64,000 nucleotides of DNA. Origin: Hawksworthiomyces lignivorus (taxonomy: Eukaryota > Ascomycota > Sordariomycetes > Ophiostomatales > Ophiostomataceae). The translations under genes and the position numbers were made by a program. The DNA lies in assembly GCA_002917075.1 (NCBI GenBank), contig NTMA01000065.1, positions 124,001 to 188,000 on the forward strand, read 5' to 3'. Each line of letters opens with the position of its first letter. The first letter of the stretch is position 1. The notes beneath the pieces are model-generated. The model was not told the origin of the DNA and searched no databases. It was given only the letters and a program-made list of their open reading frames with translations. This document shows, piece after piece, positions 1 to 9,657 of the stretch.

Positions 1-1040
1 GCTCCCGTTACGTTGTTCCCCTGTCGCGCCAGCTCCCCTGCGAGGATGTACGCGCCCATGAGGGAGAGGTTGGTTCCCAGTCCGGTAAAAGGGCTAGCGC
101 AGTAGCCGGCGTCGCCGACAAGCACGACGCGGCCAGCGTGAAGCTGCTTCATTTTGATTTGCCCCAGCTCGCTGGCGTAGAATTCCGTCGCGACCTTCAG
201 ACCGGCGAGAACTCGCTCGTTTTGCCAGTCCAAATCTCTGAATTCTTCCGCAAAGGCATCTTTCTGCCGGTCCGGCTGTTCTTTGTAGGATTGCTTTATT
301 TTGGAGGAGTCTTTCTTGGTAAAGAGCAAGACACCCGTGACGTCGCGACCGCTCGGTCGTGTGACAATGATGCTTCTCCCGGGGGATAGATGGGCTTTTG
401 CCACGGTGCCTTCGTCTTCGACTCGTGGCATATCAAAATATGCAGCGTGGACGCCGATGCTTTTGAACGCCGCATTGCTGACCTCGGAGCCGAAGGCGAG
501 CCGCCGTGTGCGTGAATGCTGTCCATCTGCGCCGACGACAAGATCATAGCGCTCTGTTCGGTCATCCGAAAAAGTGACATCGACACTGTCGGAGCGCTGA
601 TCAAGGGCCGCGATTGTTTGGCCGAACACGTAGTGCAAGCCATTCTTGCCCGATTTTCCCCGGAGCTTTGCCTCCTGTCGGATGCTGGCATCATACAGAA
701 TTTGCACCATGTCGCCGCGCATGATCTCGTGCTCGCTCGTCAGGCCCGGGCGTTGTTCGCCAGAAGCCCTAGCTCCAAAATAGGCTATCTGGTCTCCCGC
801 AGGGCCCACCATCTCTGTGCCCGTCTCGTTGACGCAGTGCGATTTCACTGAGTCTAGAAGATCCATCTTCCTCAGAATGTAAGGAGCCTGGTTCTTCAGG
901 TCAATCTGCTGTCCTTCGGCCCTCAGGGAGAGGCTGCGCTCCACGACGGTAACATTGTGCAGAGGGTTCGAATTTCGCAGAAGCATTGCCAAGGCCGGGC
1001 CGGAGACACCTGCTCCCACTATGAGAATCTTGAGAGCCAT
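1..1040 (-). CDS. FAD-dependent monooxygenase, class A (3' end outside window)
   Basis: Start ATG at 1040; the frame stays open to the window edge, giving 346 residues without an intron. Residues 9-14 read GAGVSG, the dinucleotide-binding glycine motif of a beta-alpha-beta FAD fold. A GADG block lies near residue 170 and GDAGYCASP at about 309-317, the second FAD-contact motif of the FAD_binding_3 family (PF01494). Proteins of this group (TetX-like, salicylate-hydroxylase-like) use NAD(P)H and O2 to hydroxylate small aromatic or polyketide substrates in the cytosol; the substrate cannot be read from sequence. It is divergent from the zinc-cluster regulator at 1521 with 480 bp between them, so common control is likely. 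The missing C-terminus should be about 50-100 residues, judged from usual family length of about 400-450. Confidence 0.9.
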   Translation of the reverse strand, partial: MALKILIVGAGVSGPALAMLLRNSNPLHNVTVVERSLSLRAEGQQIDLKNQAPYILRKMDLLDSVKSHCVNETGTEMVGPAGDQIAYFGARASGEQRPGLTSEHEIMRGDMVQILYDASIRQEAKLRGKSGKNGLHYVFGQTIAALDQRSDSVDVTFSDDRTERYDLVVGADGQHSRTRRLAFGSEVSNAAFKSIGVHAAYFDMPRVEDEGTVAKAHLSPGRSIIVTRPSGRDVTGVLLFTKKDSSKIKQSYKEQPDRQKDAFAEEFRDLDWQNERVLAGLKVATEFYASELGQIKMKQLHAGRVVLVGDAGYCASPFTGLGTNLSLMGAYILAGELARQGNNVTG

Positions 1041-1520
1041 TCTGGAAGCGATGATTGTGTATTTGTATACTTCCGAAACGTTGCGACCCAAAGGATGCGT
1101 TGCTTGGAAGTCGTTAGGTCAATGTAGGCGAATTGAACCTGAGATGGATTGCCTGCGAACGAAGACACAAAAGAATAATTGCATAGTTGTCTGCTTTACA
1201 CGAGCACGAAGTGACAACAGCAGTGACTCTGCAAGATATATGTGTTAGCACACAGTGACTGAACCGTCTATTCCGGTTCGTTGCTTGATGCTCTGTCGGG
1301 CGTGTCGGGCGTGTCGGGCGTATCGGGCGTATTGACTTCTTCTGATTCGCTGGAGCGGGTTGGCGTTGGTATCATTGCTGGTTGCTCCCTATATATTCGG
1401 CCCAACGCGGTCGTCGGCCCTCACCTCCTTCATCTCCGAAACGCATCGCAATCCCGCTGCTTCTGTGTCTTTCTGCGCGAAGGGAAACACGCAAATAACC
1501 ATAATCATAATAATAAAACA
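1041..1520. promoter_or_regulatory. Divergent promoter between monooxygenase and zinc-cluster regulator
   Basis: The 480 bp lie between two start codons pointing away from each other. The only striking element is a four-copy 9-bp tandem array at 1294-1329, listed separately. A possible TATA-like stretch (CTATATAT) sits at about 1388-1395, some 130 bp before the regulator ATG. Control of either gene is inferred from position only. Confidence 0.5.
1294..1329 (+). repeat. Four tandem copies of a 9-bp CGG-containing unit
   Basis: Unit TGTCGGGCG occurs at 1294-1302, 1303-1311 and 1312-1320, with a one-base variant TATCGGGCG at 1321-1329. Each copy carries a CGG triplet, the half-site of Zn(II)2Cys6 proteins, in direct orientation at 9-bp spacing. 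It lies about 190 bp upstream of the regulator ATG. Confidence 0.85.
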
Positions 1521-3615
1521 ATGCAAGGCCTTGCACCAAGCCCTCGAAAACGCCGACGTCCCTTCTACTCCTGCAGCGAATGCCGCCGTCGCAAATTGCG
1601 ATGTGACCGAAAGCAGCCCTGTGGACGCTGCGTCACTCAACACGCACCGTCTTGCGAGTACACCAGCAGCTCTCCTAACATCTCCCATCAGCCGGCTTCG
1701 CTTACGCCAAGAAGCGAGCCACGGGCGCTCCCCCTTCCTCCGAGCGCTTCTTCGCTTCCCAGCAATGACTTGCCTCTCACTTCCGTCCCGATACGCGGCA
1801 TTCAGTCCAAGACCCGCGTCTTTGGCCACGGACATTGGATGAGCACCAGGCCTGTCGTAAGTGAAAACAATCCTCCTTTAGTACCCCTTATCGTCGCCTG
1901 GCTGACAATGCTTCGAGGTTTTTGATTACTCCAATGTGAAGAGTTTGGCGGGATATGGCCGAGTGATGCAGCTGGACTCGGTCGCGCAGATGATGGCGCA
2001 ATGCAAACAGTTGGCGCAAGATATGAAAAGCCGACGCCCTCATCCACGATGGCTGCCTATGCAGATTCGCGAGTCTTTCCCTCGCACATCCGTCGTCAAA
2101 GAGCTCATCAATCTCTATTTTACCCACTTTGAATCCTGCTATCGAATTCTGCACTATCCCTCCTTCCAGGCAGATTATCAGAGCTATCTGGATCAGCCGG
2201 ACGAAGCGAAAAGTTCCTTTTTAGTGCCCCTCCTCTTGGTCATGTCTGCAGCCGCCATATTGCACGGCGATGCGGATGTCCGTCATGAGATGACGGCCAA
2301 GATACCTTCTTGGATCCATATCTGCCAGGGTTGGCTTGGACCACCACTCCAGAAAGACCGCTTGACCCTGCGGGGTATTCAGATCTCTTGCTTGCTGCTC
2401 TTGGTTCGGCAGGTGAATCGAATCGGTGCGGATATCGTCTGGATTTCGACCGGAGCCCTCTTGCGGATGGCCATGCAAATGGGCTTGCACCAGGACCCCT
2501 CCTCGCTGAAAGAGATGGATGTGCTGCAGGTGGAGCTTCGACGGCGCCTCTGGTACACCATTCTCGAAATGAACGTCCAAACAGCCCTGGACTCTGGTAT
2601 GCCTCCCATGATCACCGACCAGGACTGGACTACGCAGCCGCCCTCGGACGTGAGCGATGAGGACCTGGGGGTGGCAGAACACCCAACTCAGTGGGCGACA
2701 ATGCCTGCGGCGTCGTCGCGAGCACTGTTCCAACGTGCGCTAGCACAATCCATCACCTTGCGACTCGAGGCTACGAGAGTGATCAACAGCTTGCAAGAAG
2801 AACCTTCGTACGATGACGTTTTGTTGCTTGGGAACAAGCTGACAGGAGCGTTCCGACAAGCAGTCCAAATGATCCAAGGTGACCCATCTACCAGCAGCTC
2901 CGAAGCCTCCGACCAATTCGCCCTCAGCTTCTCCACTCATCTGCTTCGCCGCTTCTTGCTCTGTCTTCATTTTCCGTACGCGGCCAAAGCAAAGCGGACA
3001 CCCACATATGCCCATTCTCAGAAAGTGAGTCTTGAGGTTGCCCAAGAATTGCTCTCGCTTCTTGGTGATGAATGCTACGGCAAGGTGTTGATCAATGGGG
3101 GTGGCATGTTTCGCGACATCATCACGCGCGGGTTTTTGGTGGTTTATCTGGAGTTGGTCTCAGAACTTGAGCCGGGGATCTCCCTAATTGTCAGCAAAAG
3201 GAGCCGGGATCGTCAGATGACCTTGATGGAGGATATTCGCCAAGTTTTGCAATATGCAAAGGACAGAATGATGCACAGCGAAACAAGCCCCAAATCATTC
3301 CTTTTCCTCAGCATCGCATCAGCACAGCTCGAGGCTCTCCTGGATGGACGCCAAGGCGACGATTCCATGGCCAAGGCGGCACATGAAAGCCTGGTCACCT
3401 GTCAAGAGATTCTCAGAGCGAAGCTTGACAGTGCCGGCAGTGTCAGTCTTGCAGGCGCCTCGCCTTGGGCAGTCAACGGCATGCAATCGCCGCTCACTAG
3501 TCACGAGTTTGGCTTCGATATTCTGGGCGGTGAAGAACTCGACCACGGCGGTCCCGACCTAGACCTATTCCAAGCTTGGGCCGACGGAATGGGGGCAACC
3601 GGAGAGCTCTGGTGA
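1521..3615 (+). CDS. Zn(II)2Cys6 fungal transcription factor
   Basis: Two exons, 1521-1856 and 1918-3615, joined over an intron that starts GTAAGT and has a CTGAC branch-like site; both ends are phase 0, giving 677 residues. Residues 18-45 form the binuclear zinc cluster C-x2-C-x6-C-x5-C-x2-C-x7-C (Cys18, 21, 28, 34, 37, 45) with the basic CRRRKLRC run. The large second exon has the helical fungal-specific middle homology region (PF04082), beginning near the sequence INLYFTHFESCYRILHYPSF. I chose the ATG at 1521 because an earlier in-frame start near 1281 would add a low-complexity leader that includes the promoter repeat. The product should act in the nucleus and probably controls the divergent monooxygenase; targets are inference. 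Confidence 0.9.
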
Positions 3616-4979
3616 CGTTAAGCCGGAACCTTGGACTCACAAAATCACAACCCACTAGTTATAGATCACTAGAGAAATTTGAAAATGAATAGGATGATAA
3701 CAATGACCACAAACATTTACTTCCGAGAAGCTATTCAATTTAAAGCAAGTAAGCTTCAACGCATGCCCAAAAGTCCAACTCCTCCATACAAATTTCTTCT
3801 TGCTCCGTTCCCTGTGTCTTAGCTTTCCAAACTCTGGCTTTTCCGAGATAAACAAATGGCAACAATACTACCGGCAGCAACAACAAGGCCTAAAGAAAAT
3901 CCGTAGGTTGCTTGAGCGATACCCCCATAGCACATTATGCTATTAATTGGGAAATTGCCACTGAAGAGTGTTGCAGGAAGGAGATAAGGTGTAGGCTGAA
4001 GCTGGATTCCGTATGCACAGGAGAATCACAAAGAATTATTTTCAAAGTCTCATCAAAATCAAAGCTCTGTGGCTGTATTGCAGGAACACCCGAAGGCACA
4101 CCCGCTAAGCAGGCCGAAGCTGGAGCAGCACAGAAGTATGTCAAATAAGGGGATTCTTAATGACAAGATTCGTGTTTTATATTGGGCTGATATCTTACCC
4201 CATTGACTATATAGTAAAACTTTCACCTGTTAATGAGAGGGACGAGCCTGCCTCCCCGACTCAGCCAGACCACCAAGATTACTACAAGTTCTCACAACTG
4301 AAGATAGAAAGTATGGAGCGTCTGGTCTCCAGAAGTCTACCTAACTATCCAAGTCTATATGAAAAAAAGGCCCAGTCACTCTCTAGTTTATCTGTCTTAT
4401 GGGCAGTAGAAGAAGGCGTTAGTAAAGGCCAGCAATACTCACGTGCCTTCACTCTTCCAAGATGTTGTTCTTATGGTGGTCATACCCGCTACAACTCAGT
4501 AGTTATTTTACATTGGGAATTGGTTGAATTTGGCGACTGAAAGTGGTGCAGCTTGATAGATAGTGTAGTTCTTTAAGCTTCGCTTTATTGATCCCTGAGA
4601 GATATCTGGGTTGATTTTTGATCTTAATTCTATGTTTTACTGGGATCTACACTGTTGCTATTAAAATTTGATCAAATTATTTTTGTGTGTGTTGCTACCA
4701 CAGCGAGTTTCTGGATAAGAAGTCTGTCTAACGATCAAGGGTATCGTGACAAACCAACCGCATGCATGATCCCGCCTTCGAACAAGATATCTGGGGTTAC
4801 GAGGGCAGTGGCGAGCAATGTTCTTCTCTTGTATCAATAAAGCAGCTTTGGAAATGGGAGATCTAATAATTTTTTCTGGTAGTCCTTTCGTGAACATCGG
4901 TGAGCAACGCTCCCGCCTGCCTCTTCACCAAACCGATTACTAGTAAGAATTGCCGCTTTGGATAACTTTCCGGTTTTAG
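3616..4979. other. AT-rich decayed segment, no intact gene
   Basis: About 1.36 kb with no complete gene. On the minus strand, 3819 to about 4020 is an open stretch of roughly 65 codons ending in stop, with one clear hydrophobic helix (FSLGLVVAAGSIVAIC) followed by basic residues; it looks like the tail of a membrane protein whose 5' part is gone, and I do not recognise its family. At 4252-4287 there is a 36-nt stretch related to 62408-62443 on the far side of the window. The rest is unassignable. The segment leads directly into a transporter relic at 4980. Confidence 0.5.
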
Positions 4980-5202
4980 CACTGGCTTCTTCTGGGGCGG
5001 GCTTTGCTTTTTTTGTGGAGTCTGGTGTCAGTTCAGAGTTCCAGAGCCAAAGGGACGCACTTATGCCGAATTGGATGTTTTATTCGAAAGAGGGATCAGT
5101 GCAAGAAAGTTCAAGGAGACCCAGGTTCATATTTTCGATGGTGTGGAAGGTGGCCCTATTGAAGGGATCGAAATGGTAAACGCAGAAGTAAAGAAAACCT
5201 GA
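4980..5202 (+). pseudogene. Terminal exon relic of an MFS sugar transporter
   Basis: Read from 4981 in frame, this gives about 73 codons ending at TGA 5200-5202. It starts TGFFWGGLCFFCGVW, the last transmembrane helix, and continues VPEPKGRTYAELDVLFERG, the PExKGRTxxELDxLFE signature at the C-terminus of fungal sugar/H+ symporters (PF00083), then a hydrophilic tail. A 3' splice acceptor (TTTTAG) sits just before it at 4974-4979, so this was the last exon of a spliced gene. I could not find the other eleven helices upstream on the plus strand. The exon itself has no stop or frameshift, so the loss of the rest may be recent or due to a rearrangement. Function as a transporter is excluded. Confidence 0.8.
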
Positions 5203-5628
5203 AGTATTCAACTTGGGTCAAAGTGACGAGTAGGATGGACAACATCGATAGAGTACAACAGTTCTTGCTTTGAATTGCATGGGTGCCACGAAAGACGTGC
5301 ATTCCGTAAGGTTACGAGGGTTATTAGTTCGATTGATGATTGTGTATTCATAAGCTAGTCAATTTTATATGCTAACATATTCACGTGCCCATTTGAAGAC
5401 ACAGAGTGCAGCTGAAGGAGCAAGTTGGCCACCGTTTTAGAGTGAAGAAACTGGTAAAACAGTTAGCGATAAATGTGAAAGCGAAATAACAGAAAAGATT
5501 AAAAGTGTGAGCGCGTATCGCGTCAGAATCTGCGTAAATGAATTATTCTGAATTTTGTATGACAGTCACGAAATTAGTCAATTGCAAGCATTTCTTAGTG
5601 TCAAGATATTATCTACTTGAACATTCCC
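5203..5628. other. Gene-free AT-rich interval
   Basis: Between the transporter relic and the 3' end of the minus-strand regulator. I see no coding sequence or repeat here; part must be the 3' untranslated region of the regulator. Confidence 0.5.
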
Positions 5629-7835
5629 TCAAAATGGCCTTGCGTCAAGTGCTGAGAACAGTTTGTCCCATGCGACGACACTGAAGTCCTCTTCGCCCTG
5701 AACTGCAGTCTGCAAAAGCTCATCGAAAGTAGCATCGAAAGTATCTATAGTAACGCCTGCATCGGAGCCTCTAGACACGGGTTCAACGACGTGCATTTGA
5801 AAGTCATCCAAAAAGCCACTCGATAAACTAGGTTCTGCATCTTGCTCTTGGGCTGTGGCACGAGTAATGTCCAGTCCGGTTCTCCAATCCGGCAAGTCTA
5901 CATTGTAATTTCGCAGGATTTCACTCAACGAATCCAAGGACCGGCCAATAAGTGCAGAGGCGCTCCTATCTTTCCCAAGCATATGGAAAGTTGCTGCTAC
6001 GTCGACTTTTCTTTTCTTTTCGTCCTCTCTGTTCTTGTTGAAGCACAAGTCTAGGACCATGGCCATTAGAGCAAGGTGCGTAAAATGTACTGCCATCCCC
6101 ATACGAGCCGTAGCGATTGTGGGTGAGTCGTCTGCCGATCGGTGATCTCCATAGGCGTGGATGACTGCCAGCGCTGACTCCAGGCATGCCTCTCGAGAGT
6201 AGACGTATTCCGGGTTAGAAGACAGTCTGAGAAGAAATTTTTGGTGGAGTCGGCAGCGTCTGGTGTGAGCCGCTGTTGTGATGCAATATCGCATAATGGG
6301 AATTTTCGTGTACACGGTCTCTAGAGGTCTACATTTCTCTCTGCTTTCAGAATCGAGTCGGAAAAAGACCGGCAAGGTTGTGAGGTAGTTTTCAAGTTTT
6401 TTGTCCATGGAAATAATTTGATCATAGGGCATTTGCAAGAGCTTAGACGTTTCCAGTGGCACAGTGTCGGTTAATTCGCGGCAGAGGTGTGCTAGGCGTA
6501 CTCGCTCTAGATGGAAGGTCATACTTGTCGGTTGAGATTCTGGAATCTGCTCATCGTTCTCGACTAAGCCAATATCCTCGTCGTTGCAGTTTTTTGGGAG
6601 TTTAACACATATGTGCTTTGGATGGAGAAAGTATGTGCCTTCCTGCGGACCAGAAATGGTTGAATGTAGCCTGGTTGGAGAGTCAGCATGGCTTTGTTTT
6701 TGGGTCTGTCTGGGCCTCTCACCAGTCCGTTGATGCTATATTCCAAAAGACTCTTCGTTTCACTTCGTGGCCAATTAGATCACGGATATTGGCCCCCTGG
6801 TTTGGAAGCGAGAAGTTGCCGGTAGCGTCTAGCCGATGCAAACGAAGATCCCTCGCGATAGAAGCAGCCACCGTAGATAGTAGACGTCCTCTCGCCGAGA
6901 AGCCATCTAGGTGGAAGGCTGTGTACGACATTAAGATGCATGCTTGAATGTCCTCCAAGGAACCTGAGGTATTTCGTTGCGAGTAATCCAGCACATCCAA
7001 AGCAGCCTTACCCCAGAACTTCGATAGTTGAATGGCGTCACGCTCTGTAGTCGCCACTTCAGAGCCGTCGAAAGGTGAATAAAAGAATACGCTGAGGGAA
7101 AAGATCGAAAGGAAAAGCGCGGCTTGACTCGGTAGGGTAGACTCGCCTGAGTTGATTTTTAGGTAGAAGAGCTTCATTAGGGAACGGCTAGTTGGATTAT
7201 GAAGTATGCGGCAGACGTGGTCTACGTTAGACTCGTAATTATCAAATAACTGAACTGCTACCTTATAGCTTGGAAATGTCACTGGGTTCACGTTCAAACT
7301 ATGTCCCGATGCCAATACATGCAATGACTGCATTTTGAGCATATTTTGGGTGCTATTTGTAGTGAAGACAAGCTCATCAGACAAAGAGCTCAACTACAAT
7401 TTGTTAACAAAAACCCAACTAGAACGAGGGCTACCTTTAAATCGAAATACATACTAATGAATCCTCTCTTGTTCCCACATTCTCAAGTCGTTGCATATCT
7501 TTGTCTCCGGTCGGGTAATCACCAGATAATAAAAGCGCCTGATCCAGACAATTTTCAGAGTCAATTACTACTTCCGATGCGTTGTCTTTTTCAGTAGCAT
7601 TGTGTACCGGGACAAGAGACTCTAATCGCTCTACGCGTCTTTGGAGTTCTTGAATACTTTGTGCAACGGTATTTGACTCTGTCTGTCGACTTGCAGGTGG
7701 AATGAGGAAGATACAATCGATGGAACGGGCAGTGCAGTTTGAACATGGTTGGATCCGATTACACCTCAGCTTTTTCAAACGGCAAGACTGGCAAGACACT
7801 GGATCCGGTCGAACCCTGCTTTTTTGTTTCTGCAT
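5629..7835 (-). CDS. Zn(II)2Cys6 fungal transcription factor
   Basis: Three exons on the minus strand: 7835-7455, 7393-6723 and 6670-5629. The introns begin GTATGT and GTGAGA and end TAG and CAG; phases are 0 and 2, giving 697 residues. The zinc cluster is C-x2-C-x6-C-x5-C-x2-C-x6-C at Cys15, 18, 25, 31, 34 and 41 (CQSCRLKKLRC). A short coiled coil follows at about residues 60-75 (SIQELQRRVERLESLV), typical of the dimerisation element. The middle region carries the fungal-specific transcription factor domain; across the second intron it reads RRVFWNIASTDW then LHSTISGPQEGTYFLHP, a conserved block that supports the splice. It is divergent from the reductase gene at 8457, its most likely target. 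Confidence 0.9.
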
Positions 7836-7881
7836 ATTTAGCTATTAGAAGTATTTGAAAACAGCAGGAATAAGGGCCCGT

Positions 7882-7891
7882 GGATGTCCGC
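7882..7891 (-). promoter_or_regulatory. CGG-type element, copy 1
   Basis: GGATGTCCGC is the exact reverse complement of GCGGACATCC at 8210-8219. It lies about 50 bp upstream of the regulator start. Confidence 0.5.
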
Positions 7892-8013
7892 TTTGGAATT
7901 TCTTAGAGGCTGTGAGCAATAGCGCTTTCGATAGGATAAAAAATGAACAGTGTAAGTGGTGATATACGACGTTTTGGTTCGTGGGGAGGTTGGTGGAAAT
8001 GTGCTGTCTGAGC

Positions 8014-8028
8014 ATCCGCGGAAGTCCG
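8014..8028 (+). promoter_or_regulatory. CGG-type element, copy 2
   Basis: Contains ATCCGCGGA (8014-8022), identical to 8216-8224, followed by AGTCCG. The TCCGCGGA core is a perfect palindrome of CCG and CGG half-sites. Confidence 0.5.
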
Positions 8029-8209
8029 AGAGCGACTTTGTCAGCAACCCCTGTTACCTCTAATGTACGAGGCTGCATATTATGGTTGAAACTGAAAGCT
8101 GCTAATAACAAAATTCCCATTCTAGTCAAATGCGTAAATTTCACAACTGCCTAATACAGCGCAAGGCTCTGATTTGCGGTTACAGAAGTCGTGTGCGATC
8201 AATCTAGCA

Positions 8210-8227
8210 GCGGACATCCGCGGATCC
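8210..8227 (+). promoter_or_regulatory. CGG-type element, copy 3
   Basis: GCGGACATCCGCGGATCC holds CGG-N4-CCG at 8211-8220 and overlaps the TCCGCGGA palindrome shared with copy 2. It is about 230 bp upstream of the reductase start and 45 bp upstream of the TATA-like run. Confidence 0.55.
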
Positions 8228-8456
8228 TTTCTAACAAACGTTCTTGGCCCGGTTGACTCTGAATATATATATTTAGGTATATACTTGGGAGAGAACAGGC
8301 ATGTTCCTAAATCTCTTCCCCCTCTTTCTCTATTCTCATCATTTTCATTCCCTTTTCTTCTTTTGCCTTATTTCTTTCCTTTTTATTTATTTATTTATTA
8401 ATTTATTAATTTTTTTTTTTTTGGATATAATACACCGACTTCTTGAATCACTCCCC

Positions 8457-9657
8457 ATGCCTAAGCAAGCTATTATCCAGCCTTCTCTCGATAATGTCGA
8501 AATTATTGACACCCCTATTCCGGTCCCAAAAGACAAGGAGGTTGTTATAAAGGTAGTTGTGTCAGGCTCCAACCCTAAGGACTGGAAATATCCCTTGTGG
8601 TAAGTCTGGAAGTTTGCCTGGTATCCCTTCGATCCATGATACTGAGCTATTGCGTAGGAAGAATTGGCCCCACAACAGTGGGGATGACATTGCAGGCATC
8701 GTGTATTCCGTAGGCCAGAGCGTCTATGAGTTCAAGCCGGGAGACCGTGTCGCCGCGCTCCACGAGTTTCTGACGGAAAATGGAGCTTTTGGGGAATACG
8801 CCGTTGCCCCGGACTGGACGACCTTTCACCTTCCGCCAAATGTGTCCTACGAAGAAGCTGCCACTATCCCCGTTGCTGCTCTGACTGCGGCAATCGCTCT
8901 CTTCTCGGACATGAAACTCCCTCCGCCATACAATGCTCGAGAGCCTGTTGCGGACGGTCAAAGTGTGCCGCTTCTCATATACGGCGTTACATCAGCTGTT
9001 GGTGCTTTCGCTGTGAAATTTGCACGACTCTCTGGACTCGGCCCCATCATAGGCGTTGCTGGCAGAGCTGCCGAATTCGCCAGCACTTTGGTTGACTACG
9101 TAGTTGATTATCGGGGTGGTGGAGATGCCATTGTTGCCGCCGTCGAGAACATCCTTACGAAAGAAGGCTTGGGCCGCAAGATTCCCTGTGTTTTTGATTC
9201 AATCAGCGAGGGAGAGTCCATTGAGACGACTCTCCGCCTCCTCGACTTGAATGGCGGAGTTGTTAGTACAGTGCTACCTCCAAAGTTGTTTGCTAAGGAA
9301 GGGATAAACTTTGAATGGCCGGCTAGTGTGAAGGCCTCCAATAGTGCATGTCCGTTCTTGCATACGACGCACAAGGACTTCGGGTACATCTGGTCACGAT
9401 ACCTGAGCCGACTGTTACAGGAAGGGAGATTGAGAGCGCATCCCTATGAAGTCATTCCTGGCGGGTTGAACGGCGTTTTGACTGGGTTGCAGAAATTACG
9501 GGATGGAGAAGCCAGTGCAGTCAAGTATGTGTACAAGATTGAAGACACTAAAAATACTCCTGGTGTCCCGCGAAGTTCTGGGTATTTCCCACCCGGAGAA
9601 AGTTTACATAAACTTAGAAACTTTCCTTTCCCAGCTGATGGAGAAGGCAGTCAGTAA
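8457..9657 (+). CDS. Zinc-less medium-chain reductase, LovC/ToxD-like
   Basis: Two exons, 8457-8599 and 8658-9657 (intron GTAAGT to GTAG, phase 2), encode 380 residues. The N-terminal GroES-like half (PF08240) contains SNPKDWKYP and NSGDDIAG; the Rossmann half has YGVTSAVGAFAVKFARLSG for NADP(H). No structural or catalytic zinc cysteine pattern is visible, as in trans-acting enoyl reductases and quinone-oxidoreductase-like members. Such enzymes reduce enoyl double bonds on polyketide intermediates or small enones, but no polyketide synthase is in this window, so a stand-alone role is equally possible. The last 40 residues are a hydrophilic extension. Its divergent neighbour is a zinc-cluster regulator. 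Confidence 0.88.

Larger units (their letters stand above)
7836..8456. promoter_or_regulatory. Divergent promoter between regulator and reductase
   Basis: The 621 bp hold three related CGG/CCG elements (7882-7891, 8014-8028, 8210-8227), a TATA-like run at 8264-8272 about 190 bp before the reductase ATG, and a T-rich leader with repeated TTTA units at about 8380-8423. The layout is that of a pathway-specific regulator next to its target; the binding itself is inference. Confidence 0.55.

Noticed and set aside
1281..1520. Earlier in-frame start for the first zinc-cluster regulator
   Set aside because: Would translate the promoter tandem repeat (SGVSGVSGV); the ATG at 1521 places the zinc cluster at the usual distance from the N-terminus.
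4661..4897. Minus-strand frame with PRNPRYLVRR, recalling the PESPRYL motif of sugar transporters
   Set aside because: Wrong strand relative to the transporter relic at 4980 and no neighbouring helices; probably chance.
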